64,000 nucleotides of DNA from Stygiobacter sp. RIFOXYC2_FULL_38_25 (lineage in GTDB: Bacteria; Bacteroidota; Ignavibacteria; Ignavibacteriales; Melioribacteraceae). Each line of letters starts with the position of its first letter. Position 1 is the stretch's first letter. The notes under the pieces were generated by a model. The model was given only the letters and a program-made list of their open reading frames with translations. It was not told where the DNA came from and did not search any database. Shown piece by piece: positions 17,910 to 25,612 of this stretch. The stretch is taken from positions 434,001 through 498,000 of the forward strand of contig MHAZ01000021.1 of assembly GCA_001803165.1 (NCBI GenBank), written 5' to 3'. Made by a program: the position numbers and the translations under genes.

Positions 17910-18848
17910 TTATTCGTAATCTATTCCGGCGTAATCGGCAACCCATTTGGATGCTTCCGGCTCATTGCCAAAGAAATCCTTTTTCTTTCCTTTCGTAATT
18001 GCCCAACGGTGAATCCAGGAAATTCCATTGTTCTTTATAAATGTATCGAGCGATTCATAAGCTTCATCTTTCAGCGCCTCATCCAGTGTTACAAACACAT
18101 AATTCTTTTTCCTGATAATCTCGCAGAGCTCATCAAAATATTCTGCGTTAAGAGCGTTGGCATGAATTAGAAGCGTCTGAGAAATATTTCTGCTGAACAA
18201 TGCAACCGACTGACTCTCCCAATACTCCAATTTGAGCTTCATATAAGAAAGATAATCCTCGCCAATTTTATTCATCATCTGTTCGTTCTTTTCTTTAATT
18301 GCCTTGTCGTATGCCGCCGCGTAAATCCATTCCGAGTTATCAAAAGTTATTGGTGCTATTTTATAATTATGATTAGAAAGAAAATCATTAATAGAATCTC
18401 TTTTGGCTAATGATAATCCGGTGTGAAGAAATGGATGACGAAAGTATTCCAGCCGTTTTCCATAGCTTTCTACAAGGTTTCTAATTACTTGTTCTCCATT
18501 TAATATATCACTATTAAACTCTTCGGCTGAAATTTGATTTGCGCTCTTATGTGAAAAGGAATGGTTGCCCAACTCAAATCCAGCATCGAGCCATTGTTTT
18601 AACAAAGCAGTTTTGTTTTCGTCCAGTTTATTGTTGGTGAAAAGCTTTCCTTCATTTACAAAACCTATTATTGGCACTTTTTGCAAACTCAGATTCGTAA
18701 GTAATTTCTTTGTAAGTGATTCATACTGTTCTTTGCTATAACTGCCAATTCTTTGCAAAGGTAAATCATCTATTGTTACGGCGATTTTATTTTGAGAAAA
18801 AACTGTTGTTAGTAAGAATAAAACGAAACTTGCTATACATCTTTTCAT
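17910..18848 (-). CDS. Secreted polysaccharide deacetylase (NodB fold)
   Basis: A 312-residue exported protein with a signal peptide (MKRCIASFVLFLLTTVFS). The NodB motifs are present: motif 1 AVTIDDLP (catalytic and metal Asp), motif 2 GNHSFSHKS (two metal His), motif 3 FRHPFLHTG. It should remove acetyl groups from cell-wall or extracellular N-acetylated sugars, or a related amide; the substrate is not readable. The C-terminal part (HRWAITKGKKKDFFGNEPEA) is longer than the minimal domain and resembles family members annotated as polysaccharide deacetylases of Bacteroidota. The 3' end meets the lepB terminator. Confidence 0.85.
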   Translation of the reverse strand: MKRCIASFVLFLLTTVFSQNKIAVTIDDLPLQRIGSYSKEQYESLTKKLLTNLSLQKVPIIGFVNEGKLFTNNKLDENKTALLKQWLDAGFELGNHSFSHKSANQISAEEFNSDILNGEQVIRNLVESYGKRLEYFRHPFLHTGLSLAKRDSINDFLSNHNYKIAPITFDNSEWIYAAAYDKAIKEKNEQMMNKIGEDYLSYMKLKLEYWESQSVALFSRNISQTLLIHANALNAEYFDELCEIIRKKNYVFVTLDEALKDEAYESLDTFIKNNGISWIHRWAITKGKKKDFFGNEPEASKWVADYAGIDYE

Positions 18849-18885
18849 GATTCCCTTTTGCTTTATTATATGTTCTTTATTTCTG

Positions 18886-18979
18886 GTAGCCGCAAGCTTC
18901 AGAGTCTAAGCGATGCTTTTTCTCTACTATGTTACTTTTATCACCCATTCCTTTTCCGCAACCTAAGGGTTGCGCCTAC
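18886..18979. repeat. Inverted repeat with inner hairpin in the gene gap
   Basis: GTAGCCGCAA (18886-18895) is nearly complementary to TTGCGCCTAC (18970-18979; one mismatch), and CGCAACC/GGTTGCG (18957-18963 and 18968-18974) forms a 7-bp hairpin with loop TAAG. This pattern resembles dispersed palindromes of gene gaps; it follows the stop of the amidohydrolase gene. Confidence 0.45.
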
Positions 18980-18980
18980 T

Positions 18981-20708
18981 TTATTTACTCTGAAACAGGA
19001 CTTTTCCGTTAACAATTGTGTATAGAACCTTCGTGTTTTTTATTTCTTCATCCGTACATTTCAATAAATCATTTGAAAGCACAACAAGATCGGCATACTT
19101 TCCTTTTTCAATAGCTCCTTTAACATCTTCTTCAAACGATGCATGTGCACCATTTACAGTATAAGATTTTAGCGCTTCTAACCTTGTCATTTTCTGATCG
19201 GGATAGAATGTTTTTCCTTCCTCATTTTTCCTTGTTACCGCAGAATAGAAACACTGAATTGGATTGATATCTTCTACCGGTGCGTCAGTTCCATTGCAAA
19301 TTATCGCACCGCTACTAATTATTTTTTTCCAAACATATGCGCCTTCTTCCGTGCGTTTATTGCCAAGACGCTCCGGCACAAATCCCATATCACTTGTACA
19401 ATGAACTGATTGCATTGCAGCAATTACCCCCAATGATGCAACCCGTGTAATATCTTGTGCCGATAAATGTTGTGCGTGTTCAACAGCCCAGCGTAAATTT
19501 ACCGCCTTAGGGTGTTGCATAAATTTTTCTTGATAAATATTCAAAACTTCTCTGTTTCCCCTATCGCCAATAGCATGGGTACGCATTTGAAAACCATACT
19601 TGATAGCTAATTCCGCAATATTCTTTAACTCTTGAATTGGTGTTACATTAGATCCGGAATGGTTTGGTAAATCTGAATATGGCTCAAGCAGCCATGCGCC
19701 GCGAGAACCAAGCGCGCCATCTATATATTGCTTGATTGAGCGAACCGTTAAAAATCCTTTCTCGTAACCTATCAACTTATACAGCGGCAGTTTCTCACTC
19801 ATCTTCTCATAAGTATCTTGAACCATAACATTTATTCTAACCGGGAGAAGTTCTTCGGAAGCAAGTTTTCTATAAACATCTATTACGTCGAATGGCTGTC
19901 CGGCATCTGCACAAGAGGTAATTCCTTTTTTTAGGCAATCATCTGCAGCAAGCTTTGCAATTTTTCTGTAATGATCTTCTATTTCCAGCGGAGGCCGCTT
20001 TGCCAAATACTCATCATAAACTTTACGAATTAAATTTTCTCCATTCTCTTCAAACACACCAATTGCGTTTCCGGATTTATCCCGAACTATAGTTCCGCCA
20101 CTTGGATTTACTGTTGAGCTTATAACACCGGCAAGCTGCATTGCTTTAGCGTTTGCGAATACTGCATGTCCGCTTGCATGGGAAAGCATAACCGGATTTT
20201 CCGGTGAAATTTTACTTAACTCATTATGAATTGGATAGCCGTTTACATTTGGATTTGGCGCCGGATTAAATTTTTCTTGATGCCAGCCTCTGCCGATTAT
20301 CCATTCGCCGGGTTTGTGTTTCTTAACTGCATCAGCAACAATAGCTACAACTTCGTCCCAGTTTTTTGCGCTGCGTAAATCTAAATTAACAAGCGATTCT
20401 CCCAAACCTAAAAAGTGTGCGTGGCTATCGTTAAATCCCGGCATTACAAACTTTCCGCCAAGGTCAATTACTTTGGTTGATGAGCCAATATAGTTTTCAA
20501 CGTCTTTATCTAAACCGACAAAAATTATTTTTCCATTCTTAATTACGATGGCCTGTGCTGTGGAATTTTTCGCATCTATTGTTACAATGTTTCCGTTCTT
20601 TAAAACTAAATCTGCGTGATTTTCCATAGCTGCATCCTTACAACCTTGAAATGAAACTGTAAGAAAGAATGCAAATGAAGTAATAACTAAGGTTTTTATA
20701 TTGTCCAT
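18981..20708 (-). CDS. Lipoprotein amidohydrolase, YtcJ-like
   Basis: A 575-residue metal-dependent amidohydrolase with a lipoprotein signal (lipobox SFQG-C23). An N-terminal beta-sandwich strand (VLKNGNIVTIDAKNSTAQAI) leads into the TIM barrel with the metal motif NDSHAHFLGLG, then VQDTYEKM, RTHAIGDRGN, WAVEHAQHL and NGTDAPVEDINP. This is the YtcJ/DUF1 metallo-amidohydrolase group (amidohydrolase 3). Family members cleave cyclic or N-acyl amides; the substrate here is unknown. Membrane anchoring suggests action in the periplasm or on the outer surface. It is transcribed alone, divergent from a cupin gene. Confidence 0.88.
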   Translation of the reverse strand: MDNIKTLVITSFAFFLTVSFQGCKDAAMENHADLVLKNGNIVTIDAKNSTAQAIVIKNGKIIFVGLDKDVENYIGSSTKVIDLGGKFVMPGFNDSHAHFLGLGESLVNLDLRSAKNWDEVVAIVADAVKKHKPGEWIIGRGWHQEKFNPAPNPNVNGYPIHNELSKISPENPVMLSHASGHAVFANAKAMQLAGVISSTVNPSGGTIVRDKSGNAIGVFEENGENLIRKVYDEYLAKRPPLEIEDHYRKIAKLAADDCLKKGITSCADAGQPFDVIDVYRKLASEELLPVRINVMVQDTYEKMSEKLPLYKLIGYEKGFLTVRSIKQYIDGALGSRGAWLLEPYSDLPNHSGSNVTPIQELKNIAELAIKYGFQMRTHAIGDRGNREVLNIYQEKFMQHPKAVNLRWAVEHAQHLSAQDITRVASLGVIAAMQSVHCTSDMGFVPERLGNKRTEEGAYVWKKIISSGAIICNGTDAPVEDINPIQCFYSAVTRKNEEGKTFYPDQKMTRLEALKSYTVNGAHASFEEDVKGAIEKGKYADLVVLSNDLLKCTDEEIKNTKVLYTIVNGKVLFQSK

Positions 20709-20825
20709 TGTAATTTCCTTGGCTTTTAATTAATATAAAAATAGCCATTTACTTTTCATCAATCGAATCAAATGGTAAAACGCTTTTATAAAACATTGAG
20801 CGTAAATAATTTTAGGAAAACTTCA

Positions 20826-21302
20826 ATGGCTACAAATAGCCGCCACCTGGCTTTAGAAATTATTGGGCGACTTGCTAAAAATGAAAAGATCGAATCATTT
20901 GCCGCGGAGCTTCAGAATAATCTGCAAGAATCTTCCGAACAATTCTTGTGGAAAACTCTTAACAAACATCTCGACAAACGCGATCTCGAAAACGAATTCA
21001 GATCTGCATGGATGTTTGTTCTAAGAAAAAATACTCCTTCCGAAGCTCATTATCATCCCAACAGCACACAATACACGGCGATAATAAAAGGAGATGGAAC
21101 TTGCGAAATTGGTGGAGAAAAAATCACCCTTCAAAAATTTGATCCATCTATGATAACTACTCTCTATGTAATCGACCAAGGTGTCTCCCATGAATTCTTC
21201 CCTGGCGATGAGGATTTAGTCGTATTGTCTCTTCATACGGTAGCACCGGAAGAACTTATAGAGATTAACTGTTCTTTGGATAAGAAAAGGAATTATCAAT
21301 AA
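20826..21302 (+). CDS. Cupin-domain protein
   Basis: A 158-residue soluble protein when started at the ATG at 20826 (MATNSR); an in-frame start at 20772 would add 18 residues with no support. Residues ~60-140 form a cupin: LRKNTPSEAHYHPNSTQYTA (split motif 1 with H-x-H), GDGTCEIGGEKITL, and VSHEFFPGDEDLVVLSLH (motif 2, one His). This is a cupin-2-like metal site. The N-terminal ~45 residues are helical (LEIIGRLAKNEKIESFAAEL). Function unknown; cupins of this size often bind small ligands or act as sensors. It is convergent with the DMT transporter. Confidence 0.7.
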   Translation: MATNSRHLALEIIGRLAKNEKIESFAAELQNNLQESSEQFLWKTLNKHLDKRDLENEFRSAWMFVLRKNTPSEAHYHPNSTQYTAIIKGDGTCEIGGEKITLQKFDPSMITTLYVIDQGVSHEFFPGDEDLVVLSLHTVAPEELIEINCSLDKKRNYQ

Positions 21303-21355
21303 GTTGAGGCTAAGCGGGTTTTCGTATTTCTGGCGGACATAGAAATCTTTTCCTT

Positions 21356-22243
21356 CTATTTTCTATTTACCAAAACAACGCCGCCAATAATTATCAATCC
21401 GCTTACCAGCATTAAAAATGTAATCTGCTCACCCAACAAAATCCACGATCCGAAAAAAGTAACAAATGGTTCGATATATAAAAAGGCGCCTACTCTCGAT
21501 GCGCTCATTTCTGTTAATGCTTGAGCCCACAGCACGTAGGCAACTCCTGAACACAAAATTCCCAAGAAGAGTATTGCGCTCCATCCACCGAGAGACAGAC
21601 TTACCACTGCGGCAATGTTTTCTTTGTTAATTGCGAATGGTGAAATTAAGATTGCTACTATTATGAATAGGTAGAGCGTTGTCATTACCGGGGAATAATT
21701 TAGAGTTGCTTTCTTGCTCGCCATTGAATAAACCGCCCAAGTCAACGAGCTTGAGATAATCAACACATCTCCCTTGTTGTTAATTATATCAATTGAAGAC
21801 AAATCTCCTTTGCTAACCAGCAATATTAATCCGGCAAAAGAAATTATAATTCCTACAAGCTGTTGTTTAGAAATTTTTTCTTTGAAAAAGATTAGCGCGA
21901 GTATCGTCATAAACACCGGAGTAATTCCAATTATCCATCCCGTGTTTGATGCGCTCGTCCATTGCAGTCCGGTTATCTGAATCCACAAATGAAAACAAGC
22001 TACAAGCGCCAGAAGAAATACCCATCTATGGTCTCTGAGATTAATTTGAAAACTTTGTTTTTGTCTAAGAGCTACAAATAAGAGAAACGAAATTCCAAGC
22101 AATTGACGAATGAAAACAATTGCTTCCGGTTTAATTTCAATAAGAGCGCGTTTTGTAGCAATAAAGGATAATCCCCATACTAATACTGCGAATAGCGGCT
22201 TCCAAGAGTTGGTGATTGGTGATTTGTCGTTAGTGATTTGCAT
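21356..22243 (-). CDS. EamA/DMT-family transporter
   Basis: A 295-residue membrane protein with about ten hydrophobic segments in two halves, each with an EamA domain (KPEAIVFIRQLLGISFL; SWILLGEQITFLMLVSGLIIIGG), characteristic of the 10-TMS drug/metabolite transporter superfamily. It probably exports an amino acid or metabolite; the substrate cannot be told. The first ~14 residues (MQITNDKSPITNS) are encoded by a short repetitive stretch of 'aatcac' units, so the true start may differ. It lies 8 bases downstream of truA. Confidence 0.85.
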   Translation of the reverse strand: MQITNDKSPITNSWKPLFAVLVWGLSFIATKRALIEIKPEAIVFIRQLLGISFLLFVALRQKQSFQINLRDHRWVFLLALVACFHLWIQITGLQWTSASNTGWIIGITPVFMTILALIFFKEKISKQQLVGIIISFAGLILLVSKGDLSSIDIINNKGDVLIISSSLTWAVYSMASKKATLNYSPVMTTLYLFIIVAILISPFAINKENIAAVVSLSLGGWSAILFLGILCSGVAYVLWAQALTEMSASRVGAFLYIEPFVTFFGSWILLGEQITFLMLVSGLIIIGGVVLVNRK

Positions 22244-22251
22244 CGTCTTGA

Positions 22252-23064
22252 TTATACTCTTGATCTGCTGCTTTTTTTCACGAACGAAGCAACGCTCATA
22301 ACTGATGAAAATTCAGTGCTGAGTTTTTCTCCTTCGTAAACAATTTGTTCTAAGAATAATCCGGATGGGGGTGCAGTAAACTTAGCCGGTTCGTTAGTTT
22401 CTCTATCTAAGAACTGTTTAATTTTCCCTTCGTTCATATTTCCGCGTCCTACTTCTACTAGCACACCAACCATGCGGCGTACTTGCTTCCACAAAAAATG
22501 AGAACCAACAACACGGATCAGAATTATATCTCCTTCCCGTTTAAGGTGAACATCTTCTATTAGAACCTTGGTTGATTTTTCTGTTTCATCTTTATCAGCA
22601 AAAGAAACAAAGTTGTGCATTCCAACAAATTGTTTGGCGGCTTTGCTCATTTTCTCAAAATCGAGTTTGTCTTTAATCCACCAAACATATGGTTTACCAA
22701 ACGCGGTTCTTCTTGTGGAGATTTGGTAAATATAGCTACGCGTTTTTGCATCATGCCGCGCATGGAATTTTGAATGTGTTTTTTCTACTTCCAGCACATT
22801 TATATCTGCCGGAAGTTCATCGTTCAACTTCATACGGATAATTTCCGGTGCCAGCATTGTGTTTGCCTCCAAATGAGCAATCTGGCAAATTGCATGTACG
22901 CCTGCATCTGTTCTGCCCGAGCCTTGAACATCTACACGCTCACCTTTAAATATTTTCTCGGCTACTTCAAGCAATTTTCCTTGAACACTCTTTGCGTTTT
23001 TTTGCATCTGCCAACCGCTGTAACGTGTGCCGTCAAATTCGATGTAAAGTTTGAATCTGCTCAT
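22252..23064 (-). CDS. truA: tRNA pseudouridine(38-40) synthase
   Basis: A 270-residue TruA. The catalytic Asp53 sits in GSGRTDAGVHA, and the family blocks YIEFDGTRYSGWQ, KTRSYIYQI, HNFVSFA and HFLWKQVRRMVGVLVEVG are all present. The enzyme makes pseudouridine at positions 38-40 of the tRNA anticodon arm. The protein has a C-terminal tail of ~25 extra residues (EGEKLSTEFSSVMSVASFVKK). Six bases separate its start from the upstream RhuM-Fic gene stop, and 8 bases lie before the transporter, so the three may share a transcript. Confidence 0.95.
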   Translation of the reverse strand: MSRFKLYIEFDGTRYSGWQMQKNAKSVQGKLLEVAEKIFKGERVDVQGSGRTDAGVHAICQIAHLEANTMLAPEIIRMKLNDELPADINVLEVEKTHSKFHARHDAKTRSYIYQISTRRTAFGKPYVWWIKDKLDFEKMSKAAKQFVGMHNFVSFADKDETEKSTKVLIEDVHLKREGDIILIRVVGSHFLWKQVRRMVGVLVEVGRGNMNEGKIKQFLDRETNEPAKFTAPPSGLFLEQIVYEGEKLSTEFSSVMSVASFVKKSSRSRV

Positions 23065-23070
23065 TGTTTC

Positions 23071-24090
23071 TCAATTGTTTTTGTTAATAAGGTTTACAAC
23101 AACCTTGGTTATTATTTCTTTTTCTTTTGGGTTACTTTCTGCTATCATAAGGCAGAGCGCTACAAGTGCATTATCCGCAATCCGCTTAACTCCGTCCTGT
23201 TTATAAAGTATTTGATTCTTATCCATAAACCAGAGAAAAATTGCAGCGGCAATTCTTTTATTTCCATCAACAAAAGAATGATTTTTAATTACAAAATAAA
23301 GCAAGTGAGCCGCTTTCTCTTCAACACTAGGATAAAGTTCTTTTCCACCAAATGTTTGATATATAGTTGTGATAGAGCTCTTGAACGAAGCATCTTTTTC
23401 CTTACCAAATAAAGTTGACGCTCCGAATTTTTGCTTTAGCTCTTTAATAACTTTAAGTGCCTTCGTGTGTGTTATTATAAATTTCGTTTCACTAGTAGTT
23501 TCTTTGATTTTTACTTTCTGGTAGTCATAATCATCAAGCAAATCTAGCGCGTGCGCGTAATCCGAAACTACTTTTAGTATTCCGGTAAACTCTTCTTGAC
23601 CAAGCTTGTAATTGGCGGCAACATTAGAAAAAATTTCGAGTGTTTTTTCAATCTCCCTTATTCGTTCCGATTGTTCCTTAAGTTTTCTTTCATTGAGAGC
23701 ATAACCTTTTAATAGATATTCCTTCAGAACTTTATTTGCCCAAATTCTAAACTGTGTACCCCTTTTTGATTTAACACGATAACCAACCGAAATTATGACA
23801 TCTAAATTATAATGCTCCAATTCTCTTACAATCGAACGTTTCCCTTCAGTTTGAACTGTTCGAAAATCTCGAACAGTTGACGCTCGATCCAGCTCACCTT
23901 CTTTGAATATGCCGTTGATATGATACGAGATCGTGCTTTTGGCTTTGTCAAACAATCTACATATCTGCTCGAATGTTAGCCAGACAGTCTCTTCTTCTAA
24001 TTTAACATCAATAGCGAGATTACCATCTGCCGCTTTGTAGAGAATTATTTCTCCCCTTGAATTCTCTGTTTTCACTACATTTCTGCCCAT
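23071..24090 (-). CDS. RhuM-family protein fused to a Fic/Doc domain
   Basis: A 339-residue protein with a RhuM-type N-terminus (residues ~15-130: LYKAADGNLAIDVKLEEETVWLT, FDKAKSTISYHI, SVGYRVKSKRGTQFRIWA) joined to a Fic/Doc domain whose motif HSFVDGNKR is at residues 271-279. The motif HxFxDGNKR matches the Doc subgroup, which phosphorylates or AMPylates a target protein. It has the expected His, Asn and Arg, so it is probably active. It lies next to a VapBC pair, both on the minus strand, in a toxin-antitoxin cluster. No separate antitoxin for it is apparent. The RhuM part may itself act as a DNA-binding or neutralising domain (inference). Confidence 0.85.
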   Translation of the reverse strand: MGRNVVKTENSRGEIILYKAADGNLAIDVKLEEETVWLTFEQICRLFDKAKSTISYHINGIFKEGELDRASTVRDFRTVQTEGKRSIVRELEHYNLDVIISVGYRVKSKRGTQFRIWANKVLKEYLLKGYALNERKLKEQSERIREIEKTLEIFSNVAANYKLGQEEFTGILKVVSDYAHALDLLDDYDYQKVKIKETTSETKFIITHTKALKVIKELKQKFGASTLFGKEKDASFKSSITTIYQTFGGKELYPSVEEKAAHLLYFVIKNHSFVDGNKRIAAAIFLWFMDKNQILYKQDGVKRIADNALVALCLMIAESNPKEKEIITKVVVNLINKNN

Positions 24091-24153
24091 GGTCTGCTTC
24101 CTTAGTTAATAGTATTCCGGCAAATTAACCTTCATTCATTAACGCAATTCTTT

Positions 24154-24552
24154 TCAAAGCCAATTAATTTTTATTTCACTTTCCAGCGATTTGAATTCTT
24201 TATCTCCAGTAACAAGAACAGATTTTCTGTTCTTTGCCAGCGCCGCTGCGAAGGCATCTGCAAAAGACATTTTATGGAATGCTTTGAATTGAGCCGCTTG
24301 CAATGTTAATTCTTTATTTGCTTCCACTATCGTTATCGGATAGCGGGCAAGCGTTGCTCTAAACAGCTCCGCTTTATCTTTTCCTTGGGTTCTCAAGGTG
24401 ATGTAATAAATCTCTCCCCAATTAATTACACATAAGAATAGTTCCGCTTCGTTGTGCAATGCTTTGCTTAACAGACCGGCAACCTCTTCTGCTCCTTTTT
24501 CATTTTTTGCATAAGCAATTAATGCGTAACTATCCAAAACGTAACGCTTCAT
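24154..24552 (-). CDS. vapC: PIN-domain toxin VapC
   Basis: A 132-residue PIN-domain ribonuclease. The four acidic metal-binding residues are in place: Asp7 (YVLDSYAL), Glu47 (NWGEIYY), Asp99 (SFADAFAAALA) and Asp117 (VTGDKEF). It is expected to cut RNA (tRNA or rRNA in studied members). It overlaps the antitoxin gene by 4 bases (24549-24552), the standard translationally coupled antitoxin-toxin order. Confidence 0.93.
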   Translation of the reverse strand: MKRYVLDSYALIAYAKNEKGAEEVAGLLSKALHNEAELFLCVINWGEIYYITLRTQGKDKAELFRATLARYPITIVEANKELTLQAAQFKAFHKMSFADAFAAALAKNRKSVLVTGDKEFKSLESEIKINWL

Positions 24553-24779
24553 AATTCACGCTCTCTCTTTTTTTCTTCCATTAGCGCTTTAAGAAGGTCC
24601 CCCTCTTTTCCCAAAAACCCAATGTTAGCCTTTACTACTTCCGGTGTGACGGGAATAATTTTAATTCCATCTTCCTCGTCTAGGAAGTTCAAACGCGTGC
24701 CCGGTTTTATTCCATACTTTCTGCGAAGCTTAGACGGAATAACCACCTGACCTTTTGTTGTTGAAAATCCGAATTCCAT
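24549..24779 (-). CDS. vapB: AbrB/SpoVT-type antitoxin VapB
   Basis: A 76-residue AbrB-family antitoxin. A swapped-hairpin DNA-binding domain (FSTTKGQVVIPSKLRRKYGIKPGTRL, read in parts) is followed by a charged C-terminal helix (LLKALMEEKKREREL) that should neutralise VapC. The start at 24779 (MEFGF) has AAAGGAGA directly upstream; a longer in-frame start at 24806 would place that ribosome site inside the gene and is at or before the likely transcription start. It probably represses its own promoter together with VapC. Confidence 0.88.
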   Translation of the reverse strand: MEFGFSTTKGQVVIPSKLRRKYGIKPGTRLNFLDEEDGIKIIPVTPEVVKANIGFLGKEGDLLKALMEEKKREREL

Positions 24780-24812
24780 CTCTTTCTCCTTTTGTTTTAC
24801 TTTCACAGCGAA

Positions 24813-24839
24813 GTTATACCATTACATAACGTAAGTCAA
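24813..24839 (-). promoter_or_regulatory. Candidate vapB promoter and AbrB operator
   Basis: TTGACT (24839-24834) and TATAAC (24818-24813) are spaced by 15 bases on the minus strand; the gap is short. A TTAC/GTAA and an AACGT/ACGTT inverted repeat flank the -35 region and may be where the antitoxin binds. Confidence 0.4.
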
Positions 24840-24978
24840 GTATCAAAATGTAAGACGTTTAACAACTCGCTTCCTTTTTTGAATGGTCTCATATTCCCCA
24901 AGCTTACTAACTCTGTTGCATCTTAGTCAAATTCTTGTGAGTTTCACTTATCGGCTTTTACATTTGAAAGGAACCAAA

Positions 24979-25593
24979 ATGGGAAAGAAAGATCCGCGCG
25001 TAGATGCTTACATTGCAAAGTCCCAAGAGTTTGCAAAGCCAATTCTAGAACACTTTAGGGAGCTTGTGCATAAAGCTTGTCCCGATGTTGAAGAAACAAT
25101 TAAATGGGGTTTTGCCAGCTTTGATTACAAAGGACCATATTGCACCATGGCTTCATTTAAACAGCACTGCGCAATCGGTTTCTGGAAAGCGGCATTAATG
25201 AAAGACACAAAACTAATAGCTAATGCTAAATCAGAAAGCGCAATGGGACATTTAGGAAGGATCACTTCACTTAAAGACCTTCCAAAAGACAAAGAATTAA
25301 TTTCTTACTTGAAAGAAGCCGCAAAGTTAAATGCCGATGGTGTAAAGCTTCCCGCAAAACCCAAATCCAAAGAGCCGAAAGAATTAGTTCTTCCGGATTA
25401 TTTTACCAAAGCACTTAAGAAAAACAAAAAAGCCTTAGAAACATTTACCAACTTCTCTTATTCCAGAAAGAAAGATTACGTTGAGTGGATTACAGAAGCC
25501 AAAACAGAGGAAACACGAAACAAGCGCATGACTACCGCGATTGAATGGCTTGCCGAAGGAAAAGTTAGAAACTGGAAATACGTTAAGTGCTAA
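24979..25593 (+). CDS. DUF1801 / YdeI (OmdA)-like protein
   Basis: A 204-residue soluble protein when started at the ATG at 24979, which has AAAGGA seven bases upstream; an in-frame ATG at 24883 would add an unlikely hydrophobic leader. Residues ~1-110 are a DUF1801 domain (PRVDAYIAKSQEFAKPIL, IKWGFASFDYKGPYCTM, CAIGFWKAALM), and the C-terminal part matches the YdeI / OmdA 'bacteriocin-protection' domain (VLPDYFTKALKKNKKA, FTNFSYSRKKDYVEWI). These two domains commonly occur together. The molecular function is not established. Confidence 0.8.
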   Translation: MGKKDPRVDAYIAKSQEFAKPILEHFRELVHKACPDVEETIKWGFASFDYKGPYCTMASFKQHCAIGFWKAALMKDTKLIANAKSESAMGHLGRITSLKDLPKDKELISYLKEAAKLNADGVKLPAKPKSKEPKELVLPDYFTKALKKNKKALETFTNFSYSRKKDYVEWITEAKTEETRNKRMTTAIEWLAEGKVRNWKYVKC

Positions 25594-25612
25594 AATCAAT
25601 CGGAATTTATAA

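Noticed and set aside
22774-23412. 212-residue plus-strand ORF
   Set aside because: It is fully antisense to truA and the RhuM-Fic gene, both of which are well supported.
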